From the IMG/VR virus record IMGVR_UViG_3300037042_003932, positions 62,001 to 126,000 of that record: DNA of 64,000 bases; one strand, 5' to 3'. Source of the DNA: a virus. Of this stretch, positions 19,545-28,681 are shown piece by piece (position 1 is the first letter of the stretch; each line of letters starts with the position of its first letter). Made by a program: the position numbers and the translations under genes. The notes beneath the pieces are model-generated. The model was given only the letters and a program-made list of their open reading frames with translations, searched no databases and was not told the origin of the DNA.

Positions 19545-20129
19545 TCACACCTTTGTAAACCCGAGGTTGCTACTCCAAGAACCAAAAGGAGTGGTACGCT
19601 CAGCTAGGATCGACAAGTAGTACTCGACATCCGGCGAAAAGAGACTCGCGGAGCAAGTGAACTTGAAAACACCTTGAGAAGTATCCGTAGTTTCAGGACC
19701 AAATGGGTATACCAGTGCTCCCGCAGTACTGTACGCAGCCAGAGTCATACTCGTGAGGTCCGTAACGCGTACACCGTCTTTCGTCATCCAGACCCCAAAG
19801 GTTGCAGTCACGCCGTTGTCCGATGCCGTCATCTCAAACTTGACGTTGCTCACAGCTACAAGTTGAGACCCACCGTACACGTCGTCGTTGTATGTGTTCG
19901 TGATTTCCCAAGTCCAGTAGCCCGCGTCTAACGCGGTAAATGAAAACTTGTACTCACCTGATGTTCCGATTTCCACGACAGCTTGGTCCAACAGAGGAGA
20001 CGCAACGACTCCGTTAAACCAAATAGTGATTGTAAAACCAGTCACACCTGTATGCTTGGTGACACCATCCGGCTCATAAAGAGGAAAGGTGTCTACAACG
20101 CTGAAGTTCAAAGTGGTAGGAGGAGCCAT
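19545..20129 (-). CDS. two-domain beta-sandwich tail protein
   Basis: A 194-residue protein that reads as two similar beta sandwiches of about 95 residues each: the first has TITIWFNGVV and GTSGEYKFSFTALDAGYW, the second ATFGVWMTKDGVRV and SQGVFKFTCSASLFSPDVEYY. The shared order (strand, W-x-x-G turn, G-E/V-Y/F-K-F strand) indicates an internal duplication. No catalytic residues. The gene lies 10 nt after the M14 protein and 3 nt before the Cys-cluster protein. Likely a fibre or decoration component. Confidence 0.64.
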   Translation of the reverse strand: MAPPTTLNFSVVDTFPLYEPDGVTKHTGVTGFTITIWFNGVVASPLLDQAVVEIGTSGEYKFSFTALDAGYWTWEITNTYNDDVYGGSQLVAVSNVKFEMTASDNGVTATFGVWMTKDGVRVTDLTSMTLAAYSTAGALVYPFGPETTDTSQGVFKFTCSASLFSPDVEYYLSILAERTTPFGSWSSNLGFTKV

Positions 20130-20139
20130 GGTTTACCTC

Positions 20140-23100
20140 TCAGTCCGTGATTCTAATTTTGTTAGTGCCGCGAACTTCTGCTCGCACGCTGTCCAGGTAT
20201 ACGTACCGAGAGCTGCTTGTGGTCTCTCCACAGATACCAAACGCACCCGGCATGATATGATTTGTGTCCACGGTGGTGCATGTAGCGAGCACTGTTTCTC
20301 CTGAACGAGCAATGAGAGTCAGGGTGCTACCCACAGCCTCAAACTCAAGCTCAACAGTATCTCCTACAGTATAGGGGCACGCAATAGTAGCCAGGGAAGT
20401 TCTACCTTGCGTTCCTGCGCTGTCAAAGACACGCTCTATCTGCAACAAGGTATTCCCCGTTGAGATGTGATACAGCGTCCCCAAGTACCCATGCGCAATT
20501 CCAGTTCCAGCTGTGGCCCAGTGAATTCGTGTGAAGAATCCAATGCGGCCACCTGCGTACCCAACACGCGCATCACCTAAGATAGAGACATCCCTCAAAT
20601 AGGGATAAGCGTCCCAGCGCTCCCAACCAACTTCAGAACAACGCGCCGCATTGGAATAGATATCCCATCCGTCACCTGTCTGAGTGATGACGTCCCAGAA
20701 GTCACCAAGGTTCGTAGCGTCTGCCCGCGTGAATCTCTCGATGTACTTAAACGTGGAACGTTGACTCACTTGTCCCCAAGTAGCGTCACGATCTCCGAGT
20801 AGCAGAGCGCCGTTGGGTTCCTGTTTCGCTGCGTACTCAACAACCCACGCGTCAGTTATCTCGTGCACGATGGGTTCCGCCCACCATCCACCACCCTTTA
20901 TGCGCAAGTCTGCGGGAGCTGCCCACAAAGATTGATTGATAGGTCCCGGAATCCACGCTTTACCGATAGCGCCAGCGTTGTTCACGATTATCCCGCAGCC
21001 ATAACTGACATGCTGCCAAAAATCGATTATAATCGGAGTATCGAATCGTGCTCGTGCTGTGTCCTTGTGATAACCACCCCAGAATAACGGCACTTCACAC
21101 GTCTGCGTTCCACGTTCAGAGTCGTAGATTGCTAACCTTATTGTGGGGTCCGCTATTCCGTGAACCTGGTCTCTTACATAAGTTCTAGCGACGTCGTCAC
21201 CGCTATTATAGAAAGAGAGCGTAAACCGATTTGTGATAACTAACCCTGCACATTGCACGTCAACTAAAAGTAACTCGTCGGTCTTACATAGAAAACTTGC
21301 TTGGGGCATCATGGTCATCGATACGTGCATCCACCTAGGATCAAGACAATCATCCCATTGGATCTCTTCCGAACCCATAGTTGTTCCTTCCGGAACCCAG
21401 CTATGAGGCCACAATGTTCCAATGTTCAGCATGGGTGCGTCCCACCCTACAGCCTGAGAGTCCTGGTAAACACGAACATACGCTCGCCACTCGTCCTCAA
21501 GGTCTAATGGGTTTCCTCCGGCGAGATCCAAAGCGGCGTGCTCACGCCACCACCATCTTGGTGGATGCATATAGTACGTACGATTACGTCGTGTAGTCAG
21601 CGTACCTGTTGCCGTTGAACCAGGAGCATTGTTGATCCTGATGTAACCTGAAGTAGTCTCTGGACCTGCTTTGGCGCTCCAGCTCGTACACACCTTCGTA
21701 TAACCAGCTACAGAGAAACGAACATTCGTCCTCGAGTATGCGTAGTTTTGATTTTCTGGTTTTGTGAGAGTACCATCGGTGCTGTCGTGTAAAAAACCAC
21801 CTGTGTACGGGCCAGGTAACGGAAGTCCCGTACTCGCGTCCTCTTCAACACCACCTAACAACAAAGTAAAACTATACCCTGTGTCTAGGTAATAGGATCT
21901 AGCTGCTCGCCAACGCGACCACAAACGATTCCAATACGAAGTCCCACCGTAATCTTCTGGATCTCCAGCGTCACCAGCATCAGCCAAAAGCTGTTCGTCG
22001 TTAACAGACCAAGCAGACCCTGACCACTGAAGAGTCCATACACCAGGGTGCACAGCGCCTGTAGCCGGGTCTTCACCGCCGTATACCCAAATGGTGTCTA
22101 CCCCGTCATAACTCAAGGCACACGACACCAGGTTACGAGGTAAAGTAGATCCCGTAAGCGTTACAAGATACTCAGTCGCTACGGGGGTTGCTGGGTTAAC
22201 GATAACCACACGAAGTTTAGACGAGTGTACTTCTTTACCTCCAACGACTACAGCCATTCCGTCGAGGGACCCTCCAGAACAAAAGACAGCTTCCCCTCCG
22301 GAGTCTGCAGTAGCCAAAAGGTTCGTACCGAGCTCTGTGATAGTCCCCGCGCCGCTTGTGTCTACAACCAAGACAGTTCGAGAGTACACACCTGTCGTGG
22401 CTTCGCCTCCCAAGATGTACAACTTTTTGTTAGCCGGGTCCCACGCGGTAGCTGCGTTCATACGAGCTGACGCGTACGTTGCGGGGGTAGTTTTAACTCC
22501 ACCGTTCCAATAGGTTAACAAAATACCTACTAAGTCAGTGCCTAAAAGAACATACCGATAACTGAGAGTATCAGTTACGCCCGCAAATCGAAGTTGTTGT
22601 GTCGTGTCAGCTACTGAGTCTGCTCCAGTGATAGTTAAGTTTGTAGAACCACTCCAAGTAGAAAAATAGAAATCACCTGTAGGTGACACAGAAGCAAGAA
22701 CAAACATATGTGTGACATCGGTAGCCACCTGAACATCATGTACGTCACTAGGCCCGACCGTAGACTCTAGAGGTACTTCTAGCTTAAGAGTCGGATTGAT
22801 TACTATGTTTCTACCTTGGTAATCGATATGCCGCTCTTCTCGGCTACTCTCTAACATTTCACTTCTAGCTTTATCCCAGTAACTTGGACGGTAGGATTCT
22901 ACTGTACTCGGACCAGCCTTCTCGTTCCATATAGTGAATCCCGCGTTATTAAAATAATTAATCGAAGGTGAGCCGTACGTATTTTCAACAAGAACAGCGT
23001 CTCGAGGTGTGCAATAATCCCCTTGCATAACTAGAGCGCAACACAAGGCATAATCCAAAGTGTAGTTACATGCGCTCTGGTATGTCTCAGGGTCCGTATC

Positions 23101-24132
23101 AACCGTGACGTACGCCACCTTGTTGTACTCGTTGACCATCGACACAATTGGAATACCGCCGTTCTCTTCACGAGTTCGCGTAGAGTTCCACGTGTGCCAA
23201 TGCGGGACATACCTACTTCGGAAGTAGTTGACGAAGAGATCAGGGTCTCCGTCCTCTTGAACTCTTTTTGCCTGTGTCGCTTTCAGATATCTGTAAATTA
23301 TGTAGTCGGCCCAGCACGTGAACCAATCGTACTCGTCAATCTCTCGGAAGGTCCTGTCCCTACTCTGGTACCGCGCCCCATCACCCGCTGTGGAGTGCTG
23401 GTCCATGAGAAACGCTACCGGAGTGGGTTGTCCTCCGTTACCTGTGGTACGCCAGGTGTACATCGCCTGAGCCTCAGGGCAGTCAAGAGGAACTGCACCT
23501 TTGGACTCATTCGCAGTAGGTGTGAACTCATCCCAGTACCAAGGCCACACACGGTTCAGGTTGATGTACTTGTCCACACCGCTAGGGTGTGGTCCCAACT
23601 TCCGGATATCACGAGTACCAAAATAGAAACCATCCGGATTACAGCATGGCATGAAGAAGAGAGTGAAATCGTTACGAAGCTTCTCGAAGTCAGGATGCGT
23701 AAGGAGGATCTCCATCGCCTTGAGCGATCCTGGAAGACCATCAGATTCATTACCGTGGATCATACAATCAATAACAAAATGTTTACGATCTGCTGGACCC
23801 AACCTTAAAGCTTCTAACGGTCTGCCTTCGTAACTCGAACCTAGAAGAATACGTTCGACGCTGGGGTTACACGCCTCTAACACGTCCATCCAATCAACAA
23901 GGTAATCTGTAGTGTTCCCTGGGATGTTAAAACACGCAGGGTCGTCGTTATACGCGGTAAAACCTTGTGTCGCTTCAAAGCGATGATATATGCGTACAGG
24001 TAACTGAGGTTCAAGAATAAAATTAGAAACTATGCGAGGTTCGTGGGCCTTTACCGCTTTCCCTGTAACCGGACACCACGCAACGGATGAGCGATAGAAC
24101 TCGGAGTCAGCAAACTTTAGGTACCGCGTCAT
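20140..24132 (-). CDS. tail protein with N-terminal M14 zinc carboxypeptidase, Kelch propeller and C-terminal ConA-like domain
   Basis: A 1330-residue protein with three parts. (1) About 60-370: a complete M14 peptidase set: zinc ligands H126 and E129 (IHGNES), NPDG at 165-168, NLNR with R194, zinc ligand H246 in MDQHST and catalytic E335 in VNEYNK. (2) About 460-790: a Kelch-type beta propeller, with YILGGEATTG, VVVGGKEV, IWVYGGEDPATG and LLLGGVEED blades. (3) About 1140-1330: a concanavalin-like domain. M14 enzymes remove C-terminal residues or cut D,L/gamma-glutamyl bonds. In a tail this could trim wall peptides or a surface polymer. It has a 4-nt ATGA overlap with the gene before it. No signal peptide. 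It is in the fibre section of the operon. Confidence 0.85.
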   Translation of the reverse strand: MTRYLKFADSEFYRSSVAWCPVTGKAVKAHEPRIVSNFILEPQLPVRIYHRFEATQGFTAYNDDPACFNIPGNTTDYLVDWMDVLEACNPSVERILLGSSYEGRPLEALRLGPADRKHFVIDCMIHGNESDGLPGSLKAMEILLTHPDFEKLRNDFTLFFMPCCNPDGFYFGTRDIRKLGPHPSGVDKYINLNRVWPWYWDEFTPTANESKGAVPLDCPEAQAMYTWRTTGNGGQPTPVAFLMDQHSTAGDGARYQSRDRTFREIDEYDWFTCWADYIIYRYLKATQAKRVQEDGDPDLFVNYFRSRYVPHWHTWNSTRTREENGGIPIVSMVNEYNKVAYVTVDTDPETYQSACNYTLDYALCCALVMQGDYCTPRDAVLVENTYGSPSINYFNNAGFTIWNEKAGPSTVESYRPSYWDKARSEMLESSREERHIDYQGRNIVINPTLKLEVPLESTVGPSDVHDVQVATDVTHMFVLASVSPTGDFYFSTWSGSTNLTITGADSVADTTQQLRFAGVTDTLSYRYVLLGTDLVGILLTYWNGGVKTTPATYASARMNAATAWDPANKKLYILGGEATTGVYSRTVLVVDTSGAGTITELGTNLLATADSGGEAVFCSGGSLDGMAVVVGGKEVHSSKLRVVIVNPATPVATEYLVTLTGSTLPRNLVSCALSYDGVDTIWVYGGEDPATGAVHPGVWTLQWSGSAWSVNDEQLLADAGDAGDPEDYGGTSYWNRLWSRWRAARSYYLDTGYSFTLLLGGVEEDASTGLPLPGPYTGGFLHDSTDGTLTKPENQNYAYSRTNVRFSVAGYTKVCTSWSAKAGPETTSGYIRINNAPGSTATGTLTTRRNRTYYMHPPRWWWREHAALDLAGGNPLDLEDEWRAYVRVYQDSQAVGWDAPMLNIGTLWPHSWVPEGTTMGSEEIQWDDCLDPRWMHVSMTMMPQASFLCKTDELLLVDVQCAGLVITNRFTLSFYNSGDDVARTYVRDQVHGIADPTIRLAIYDSERGTQTCEVPLFWGGYHKDTARARFDTPIIIDFWQHVSYGCGIIVNNAGAIGKAWIPGPINQSLWAAPADLRIKGGGWWAEPIVHEITDAWVVEYAAKQEPNGALLLGDRDATWGQVSQRSTFKYIERFTRADATNLGDFWDVITQTGDGWDIYSNAARCSEVGWERWDAYPYLRDVSILGDARVGYAGGRIGFFTRIHWATAGTGIAHGYLGTLYHISTGNTLLQIERVFDSAGTQGRTSLATIACPYTVGDTVELEFEAVGSTLTLIARSGETVLATCTTVDTNHIMPGAFGICGETTSSSRYVYLDSVRAEVRGTNKIRITD

Positions 24133-25490
24133 ATCTGTCCTCGCGCAATGGTCTTCATATAGGCTGAAAGAACCCGAGCATCTTTACGTTGTAAAATGTT
24201 ATTTCCCATCGCTACTTTCGACATGTAACAGTCTGCCGCAGTTGAACCTTCTCCGGTTGTAGAATCTGTTCCTATACGCAACTGTGCAGGAGTCACACCT
24301 CTAGGAAACCATCCAGTAACTGGGTTTGCGACACTGTCTAATTTTCGACCGTTAACATACAAAGATGCGTACTTAGACCCATTATTGATCTCCCAACACG
24401 CAACGATACCCATCGCCGCAAAACCATCCCAGTCGGAGAGACAATCGAGATACGCGTAGTACACGGGAACAGTGTCTCCGAGGATAACAATCAATCGATC
24501 ATTGCTATCGCTCATCGTGACTCTGATTCTTTGAAGGTCGCTATCAAGATTCAGAAGGTACGCTGATTTATAGGAGCCAACTCCCGCGTAATTCAAATGT
24601 CCTCGGGACACAGAGGGGTCAGGTAACACAACGCTCATAGCTAACCAACCAGACTGCTTTATAGCTATCTCGGCGTTAGTGCTCTTCAGGTACCATAAGC
24701 CACGGCTGTACGTCGTAGGACCAAGATCAATGGGGATAGGTGCCCGAGTGATATTCTCAAAAGAAGACCACTGAGAGTAGCTCATGGGGCAAGCCACGAA
24801 CCATCGCCCTGTTCCGGCGGTTACGTTAAGAGAAACGTACACCGGAGTGACCAAGGGAGCTGTTAGCATCACTGCCCACCAGCCACGAGAACCCGGCAGT
24901 TTACGCCACCAGGTACTCGCACTGGACGTACGCGTACCTGCAGTAACATTTATCCCTATGGTTACGACGCCTACCGGCGATGTTCCGTCTTCACTCTTAA
25001 TGAGAAACTGGTACACGCGAGTATACGCTGCGCTGTTGGAACACGATTTCTCGATGACAGCATCGTTAGCGTCGACCTCTGTATCTATTACTGTGACATC
25101 CCCCATGGTGGTACCCACCATGATGTCTGCTACGACACCTGTCTCCTGATACAAAGAGCCAACAGGTGTAGGTGCAACAACGTCAAAGGCAAGGTTCACA
25201 GCATTCCATGTAGCTGTCCAACGCTGTTCAACATACCCATCCGAAAAATATCCAGCCGTTCCAAAAACCTCTTCTGGGTTTGCTGCAGGCGTGACTACTT
25301 TGAAACGTTCATTCCCTGAATCCCATACAGAAAAAGCTTCAGTCGTTACGGTGGCGTCAGCATCAATCGTATCGAACTTAAGGTTACCATCGCCCTCAAT
25401 ACCCTTACCTACCGCTCTATTTCGAATAGGGTCCCAAACAAAAGTTGGGTTGAGTTGCGTTAAGAGAGCTCGTCCAGTTCCTGATATCAC
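24129..25490 (-). CDS. tail fibre/decoration protein with LamG-like C-terminus
   Basis: A 453-residue protein. The first 100 residues are coil and beta (TQLNPTFVWDPIRNRAVGKG), followed by an Ig-like strand region and, from about 280, a LamG/concanavalin-like domain (YLKSTNAEIAIKQSGWLAMS, YASLYVNGRKLDSV, AQLRIGTDSTTGEG) of the kind that binds carbohydrate. ATGA overlaps join it to both neighbours, so the M14 protein, this one and the 538-residue protein are translationally coupled and may assemble together. No enzyme motif is visible. Confidence 0.66.
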   Translation of the reverse strand: MISGTGRALLTQLNPTFVWDPIRNRAVGKGIEGDGNLKFDTIDADATVTTEAFSVWDSGNERFKVVTPAANPEEVFGTAGYFSDGYVEQRWTATWNAVNLAFDVVAPTPVGSLYQETGVVADIMVGTTMGDVTVIDTEVDANDAVIEKSCSNSAAYTRVYQFLIKSEDGTSPVGVVTIGINVTAGTRTSSASTWWRKLPGSRGWWAVMLTAPLVTPVYVSLNVTAGTGRWFVACPMSYSQWSSFENITRAPIPIDLGPTTYSRGLWYLKSTNAEIAIKQSGWLAMSVVLPDPSVSRGHLNYAGVGSYKSAYLLNLDSDLQRIRVTMSDSNDRLIVILGDTVPVYYAYLDCLSDWDGFAAMGIVACWEINNGSKYASLYVNGRKLDSVANPVTGWFPRGVTPAQLRIGTDSTTGEGSTAADCYMSKVAMGNNILQRKDARVLSAYMKTIARGQI

Positions 25491-27103
25491 GGCGTCACCT
25501 GAGGAACAACGCCCATGCTGTACACCATAGCTTGGACATAGAAAGTGAGATCAGGGTCTCCTACAAGACCATCGTGCCTAACCTCGATAAAGATGGTGTT
25601 CTTCTTCGCGGGATTACCGTCCTTATTAATCCACGGAACCATCCACCATGATGTAACCGGGAGTACTCGAGTACCAATATCCCAGCTACCCGCGTCAACT
25701 AAGGCTTCTGATATGTTAATATACCCTGTGAGTCTACTACTGCACAGTGCATACTCTTTTCGGGAGTCATCTTCGAAGATCATCAAGCCCTCGTCTACTT
25801 CGATAAGATCATTCGACGCCACTTCCAAGTACGTCTGTGGAGACGTCATCGCTACGGTCAAAGCAGTCTGCCTAGCTATCCCAATTCCCTGCCACACAAG
25901 CTCTTTGCCTAGAGCACTACTCGTCTCGTAGACGCGAACACGAAAAGGAATTTCTGTGTCTGTCTTTGCCACAGGAAATCCCCAAGCTCGGAGCCAGAGA
26001 AGAACTCCTGAATTACCAGTCGCAGGTACCTCAAATAAGTACGTGGCTCCCACAGCCACAGCAGTGCTGTAGGTTGCGACAGGTTCATCTAGGACGTTGT
26101 CTACTAGTACCCAGGTACCCGGAGTACCTCCAGCGGTACAACGCCACTTGATGCCTGCAGAGTCTAGTATCTCAGCCCCTGTAGCGTATGTGCCTGTTAT
26201 TGGGTAACCGGCAGCTATCGTTGGGATGCACCCAACAGAGTCAAAGACTTTATTCGCAGCGATAGACTGTAACGTGGAGTCGTCAACGGCCCCATGAACA
26301 ACCGCCCCAAGGGCTGTACCAGCCACGTGTACCGGGGCTGTCTCGTCAGGGGAGATGACAAGTTTCCCCAACGAGAAAGCCAACCCACTCGTGGAAGACA
26401 GAGCTACCCGGGGTTTCCCGGTACCGTCGTCCTCGATACCGTCGCCATACGGAGTCGGGATGATCGTCGGGACTCCTCGGGGAGATGCTGTTACGGCGGA
26501 AAGTAGGAACGTCGCAGTCTGGTCAGCAGGCACACCACTACAGTACAAGGTGCAATAGAGCGACCCGGCTGTCTCAGCGTTGAAACCAAAAGAGTACGAT
26601 GACCTCTTCGTGGGAGATGCTAAATCAACGACATGCGTACATACACGAAGAGTCTTCGCTACGTCGTCATAGATCTCAACAGTCAGCTGTCCTACAGACG
26701 TCGTCGGTGTAACCGTTAAAAGGTATCCAATACCCTCAACGGTATACGCGTCTATCTCGGCCAAGACGAATTCAGTACCGTCCAGTAGAGTAACAGCATG
26801 AGCAACATAAGAAGTATCGTATGCCCCACTCCATTCACCGCCGAGTTCATCGAGGACCCAATGAGAATTAGTGATACCATCGATCAATGTGTAAAAGGCT
26901 CTAGTACCGTCTCCTCGGTCAAGAACACGAACAGGCATTCCAATACGCCGTCTATCCGACGTGATAGCATCTCGTTCGGTTAGAGTAGCTACCGTGCGCC
27001 AACCACCTCTGCCGTAAATCTCGTCGTGGACTGCATACGTGTCTTCACTGTCCGATGGGGCGATAAAGCCTGTGAAGCGAACTGATCCCGGAATAGCCGC
27101 CAT
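25487..27103 (-). CDS. tail fibre-like protein
   Basis: A 538-residue protein. Residues 30-85 contain a module often found near the N-terminus of phage fibres (GRGGWRTVATLTERDAI, RRRIGMPVRVL and FYTLIDG). The middle (about 90-330) is beta-rich with a TPTSVGQLTVEIYDD-like stretch, and the end (about 350-530) has a further sandwich with LWLRAWGFPV and FRVRVYETS strands. The N-terminal module probably mediates attachment to another virion protein. Next gene overlaps by ATGA. Confidence 0.66.
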   Translation of the reverse strand: MAAIPGSVRFTGFIAPSDSEDTYAVHDEIYGRGGWRTVATLTERDAITSDRRRIGMPVRVLDRGDGTRAFYTLIDGITNSHWVLDELGGEWSGAYDTSYVAHAVTLLDGTEFVLAEIDAYTVEGIGYLLTVTPTTSVGQLTVEIYDDVAKTLRVCTHVVDLASPTKRSSYSFGFNAETAGSLYCTLYCSGVPADQTATFLLSAVTASPRGVPTIIPTPYGDGIEDDGTGKPRVALSSTSGLAFSLGKLVISPDETAPVHVAGTALGAVVHGAVDDSTLQSIAANKVFDSVGCIPTIAAGYPITGTYATGAEILDSAGIKWRCTAGGTPGTWVLVDNVLDEPVATYSTAVAVGATYLFEVPATGNSGVLLWLRAWGFPVAKTDTEIPFRVRVYETSSALGKELVWQGIGIARQTALTVAMTSPQTYLEVASNDLIEVDEGLMIFEDDSRKEYALCSSRLTGYINISEALVDAGSWDIGTRVLPVTSWWMVPWINKDGNPAKKNTIFIEVRHDGLVGDPDLTFYVQAMVYSMGVVPQVTP

Positions 27104-27112
27104 GGACTCCTC

Positions 27113-28069
27113 CTAAGAAACGACGATGTTGATGGCTGAGCCAATAATGTTGGTGGAACGATGAACTCGGTAGCTAGTCGTCTGTGAGAAACCATTGGTC
27201 ACGTTTACGGTGTAACTTGTCTCAAATGGGACATCAAGATTCGTGCTCGCATCTTTGAAAGTTGAAGCCGTTCCAAAAGATGCCGGGTAGCCTAGGTACT
27301 TATGGCCACCAGCGCTGAAAGCGTACGTGCCAGCAAAAGCATTAGACAAACCACCCACACGAAGAGTCTCAATATCCCCTTCAATGAGAGGGCCTGCATT
27401 TACCGATTCTCCATAGAACTTTTTCCACTGCCAAGTTACCGTGAATGTATTCGTGAAGGTACCTGAGTTAGTGTTAACACCGTTTATCCGAAACACATGG
27501 GTTGTAGCGCTTGTTTTGGTGATTAGGGAAGCGGGGTAACTGGTAACCTGTACCCCATCATTAGCCGTCCCACTTAGAATCGTGACATCACCACTAGTGA
27601 CGTCTACCAGGTCAATCGAATTGGTAGCGACGTTAGCGCTGTTCGAGGTGGTCCATACGAAAGTTCTATTCGTGGAGATTGAATCTCCGACCTCCAACAA
27701 TATAGATTGTCCCGAAATCGAAAACGCAGTGAACGCCGGGTACTGATACGGGTAGAGTAAGCCATCGAACATGGCCGACATTGTCGCAGCATCAAATGTG
27801 GACCCAGCAGGCCACCCACCTACCGCTGTGGGCATAGGCGTTGTGTTCGTGTAAGTGTCACCGCCGCCACCCCCACCGCCCATGGCCTGGACTATCGCGT
27901 TTATCAGGCTGACCGTTCCGAAGGAATCCACATAGTCTTCCCACTCGGTATCGGCAGAGCTCAATGGGATAGCAGCAAAATTGGAGGGGACGAGAGCCCC
28001 GTCAACCGCTTCCAACAAGTTACCATCTCGGAAAGTCTGGTTGCCTAGGGTTCTCGTCTCTCGAGACAT
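27113..28069 (-). CDS. tail fibre-like protein with Gly-rich hinge
   Basis: A 318-residue protein. It opens with a short structural N-terminus, then an uninterrupted seven-Gly hinge at about 64-71, then a conserved-looking fibre module: a VGGWPAGSTFDAATMSAMFD segment and a LLYPYQYPAFTAF segment. The C-terminal 180 residues are Ig-like strands (EVGDSISTNRTFVWTTSNS) rich in Thr, Asn and Ser. Such modules occur in fibres of many tailed phages. The gene is 3 nt from the helical 171-residue gene. Confidence 0.66.
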   Translation of the reverse strand: MSRETRTLGNQTFRDGNLLEAVDGALVPSNFAAIPLSSADTEWEDYVDSFGTVSLINAIVQAMGGGGGGGDTYTNTTPMPTAVGGWPAGSTFDAATMSAMFDGLLYPYQYPAFTAFSISGQSILLEVGDSISTNRTFVWTTSNSANVATNSIDLVDVTSGDVTILSGTANDGVQVTSYPASLITKTSATTHVFRINGVNTNSGTFTNTFTVTWQWKKFYGESVNAGPLIEGDIETLRVGGLSNAFAGTYAFSAGGHKYLGYPASFGTASTFKDASTNLDVPFETSYTVNVTNGFSQTTSYRVHRSTNIIGSAINIVVS

Positions 28070-28071
28070 AT

Positions 28072-28587
28072 TTACTCCTTCAGGATGCCACAGCGTAACA
28101 GCATAAGCATAGTCCTGCCGTCAAATACGCTTTCGTCAGAATCGCTCCTAATTTTAGTATTTTCTACGCTGATGGTGTACGGCTCAAAATCGTGGTCTTC
28201 CTGTAGGAGTTCCTGCTCCTTTTTGGCCAACGCCTTCCTGTCTTCTTGCGCCTGGGGATGTTCTTCAACGAGAATTTTCATATCAGCGCGAAAAGCATCC
28301 ATATCTGCAATCGTGTACGCTCGTCCTCCTGGTTGTTGAGGGTCCGCGTGCGTCATAGGGTTACCATTCTCATCCTGTTGCGCGTGTCTCTCTGCTACAC
28401 TTTTTCTCGCGACCTCATAAATCGCCATAGCAGGAGACTCATGCAGCAGACTCTGCATGAGCTTAGCGTGTTCCAAAATTCCATGGAGGTTTTTCGCCGC
28501 CATCCACGCTACTTTTAAATTGTTGCTGTTCAGCGAAGGAGTCAATACGGTACGGAGTTCCAGCAGTTCATGGTTTTTCAACTTCAT
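28072..28587 (-). CDS. unknown helical protein
   Basis: A 171-residue protein, almost entirely predicted helix: an N-terminal KLKNHELLELRTVL segment, a region with HAKLMQSLLHESPAM, then a Lys/Glu/Gln-rich coiled-coil-like stretch around 110-135 and a hydrophobic end (TMLMLLRCGIL). Unlike its beta-rich neighbours it may be a fibre assembly chaperone, but the sequence has no recognised signature. An AGAGGACC site precedes the ATG. About 95 nt of noncoding DNA lie upstream. Confidence 0.58.
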   Translation of the reverse strand: MKLKNHELLELRTVLTPSLNSNNLKVAWMAAKNLHGILEHAKLMQSLLHESPAMAIYEVARKSVAERHAQQDENGNPMTHADPQQPGGRAYTIADMDAFRADMKILVEEHPQAQEDRKALAKKEQELLQEDHDFEPYTISVENTKIRSDSDESVFDGRTMLMLLRCGILKE

Positions 28588-28681
28588 TTTTGGTCCTCTA
28601 TGCGTGTGTGATTTCTAAAGTACCTTATGACTTTTTGGGGGATTACGCAATGGTCGTTAGCTATAACAGGGGAAGCGTTCG
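28588..28681. other. noncoding gap in the fibre operon
   Basis: This is one of the few gaps within the leftward tail block. On the minus strand it reads as a C-run followed by an A-run and a TAAGGT-like hexamer 17 nt after TTGCGT, a poor promoter match. I see no hairpin with a T-run and no open frame. It may hold a weak promoter or processing site for the downstream fibre genes, but nothing decisive is visible. Confidence 0.3.
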
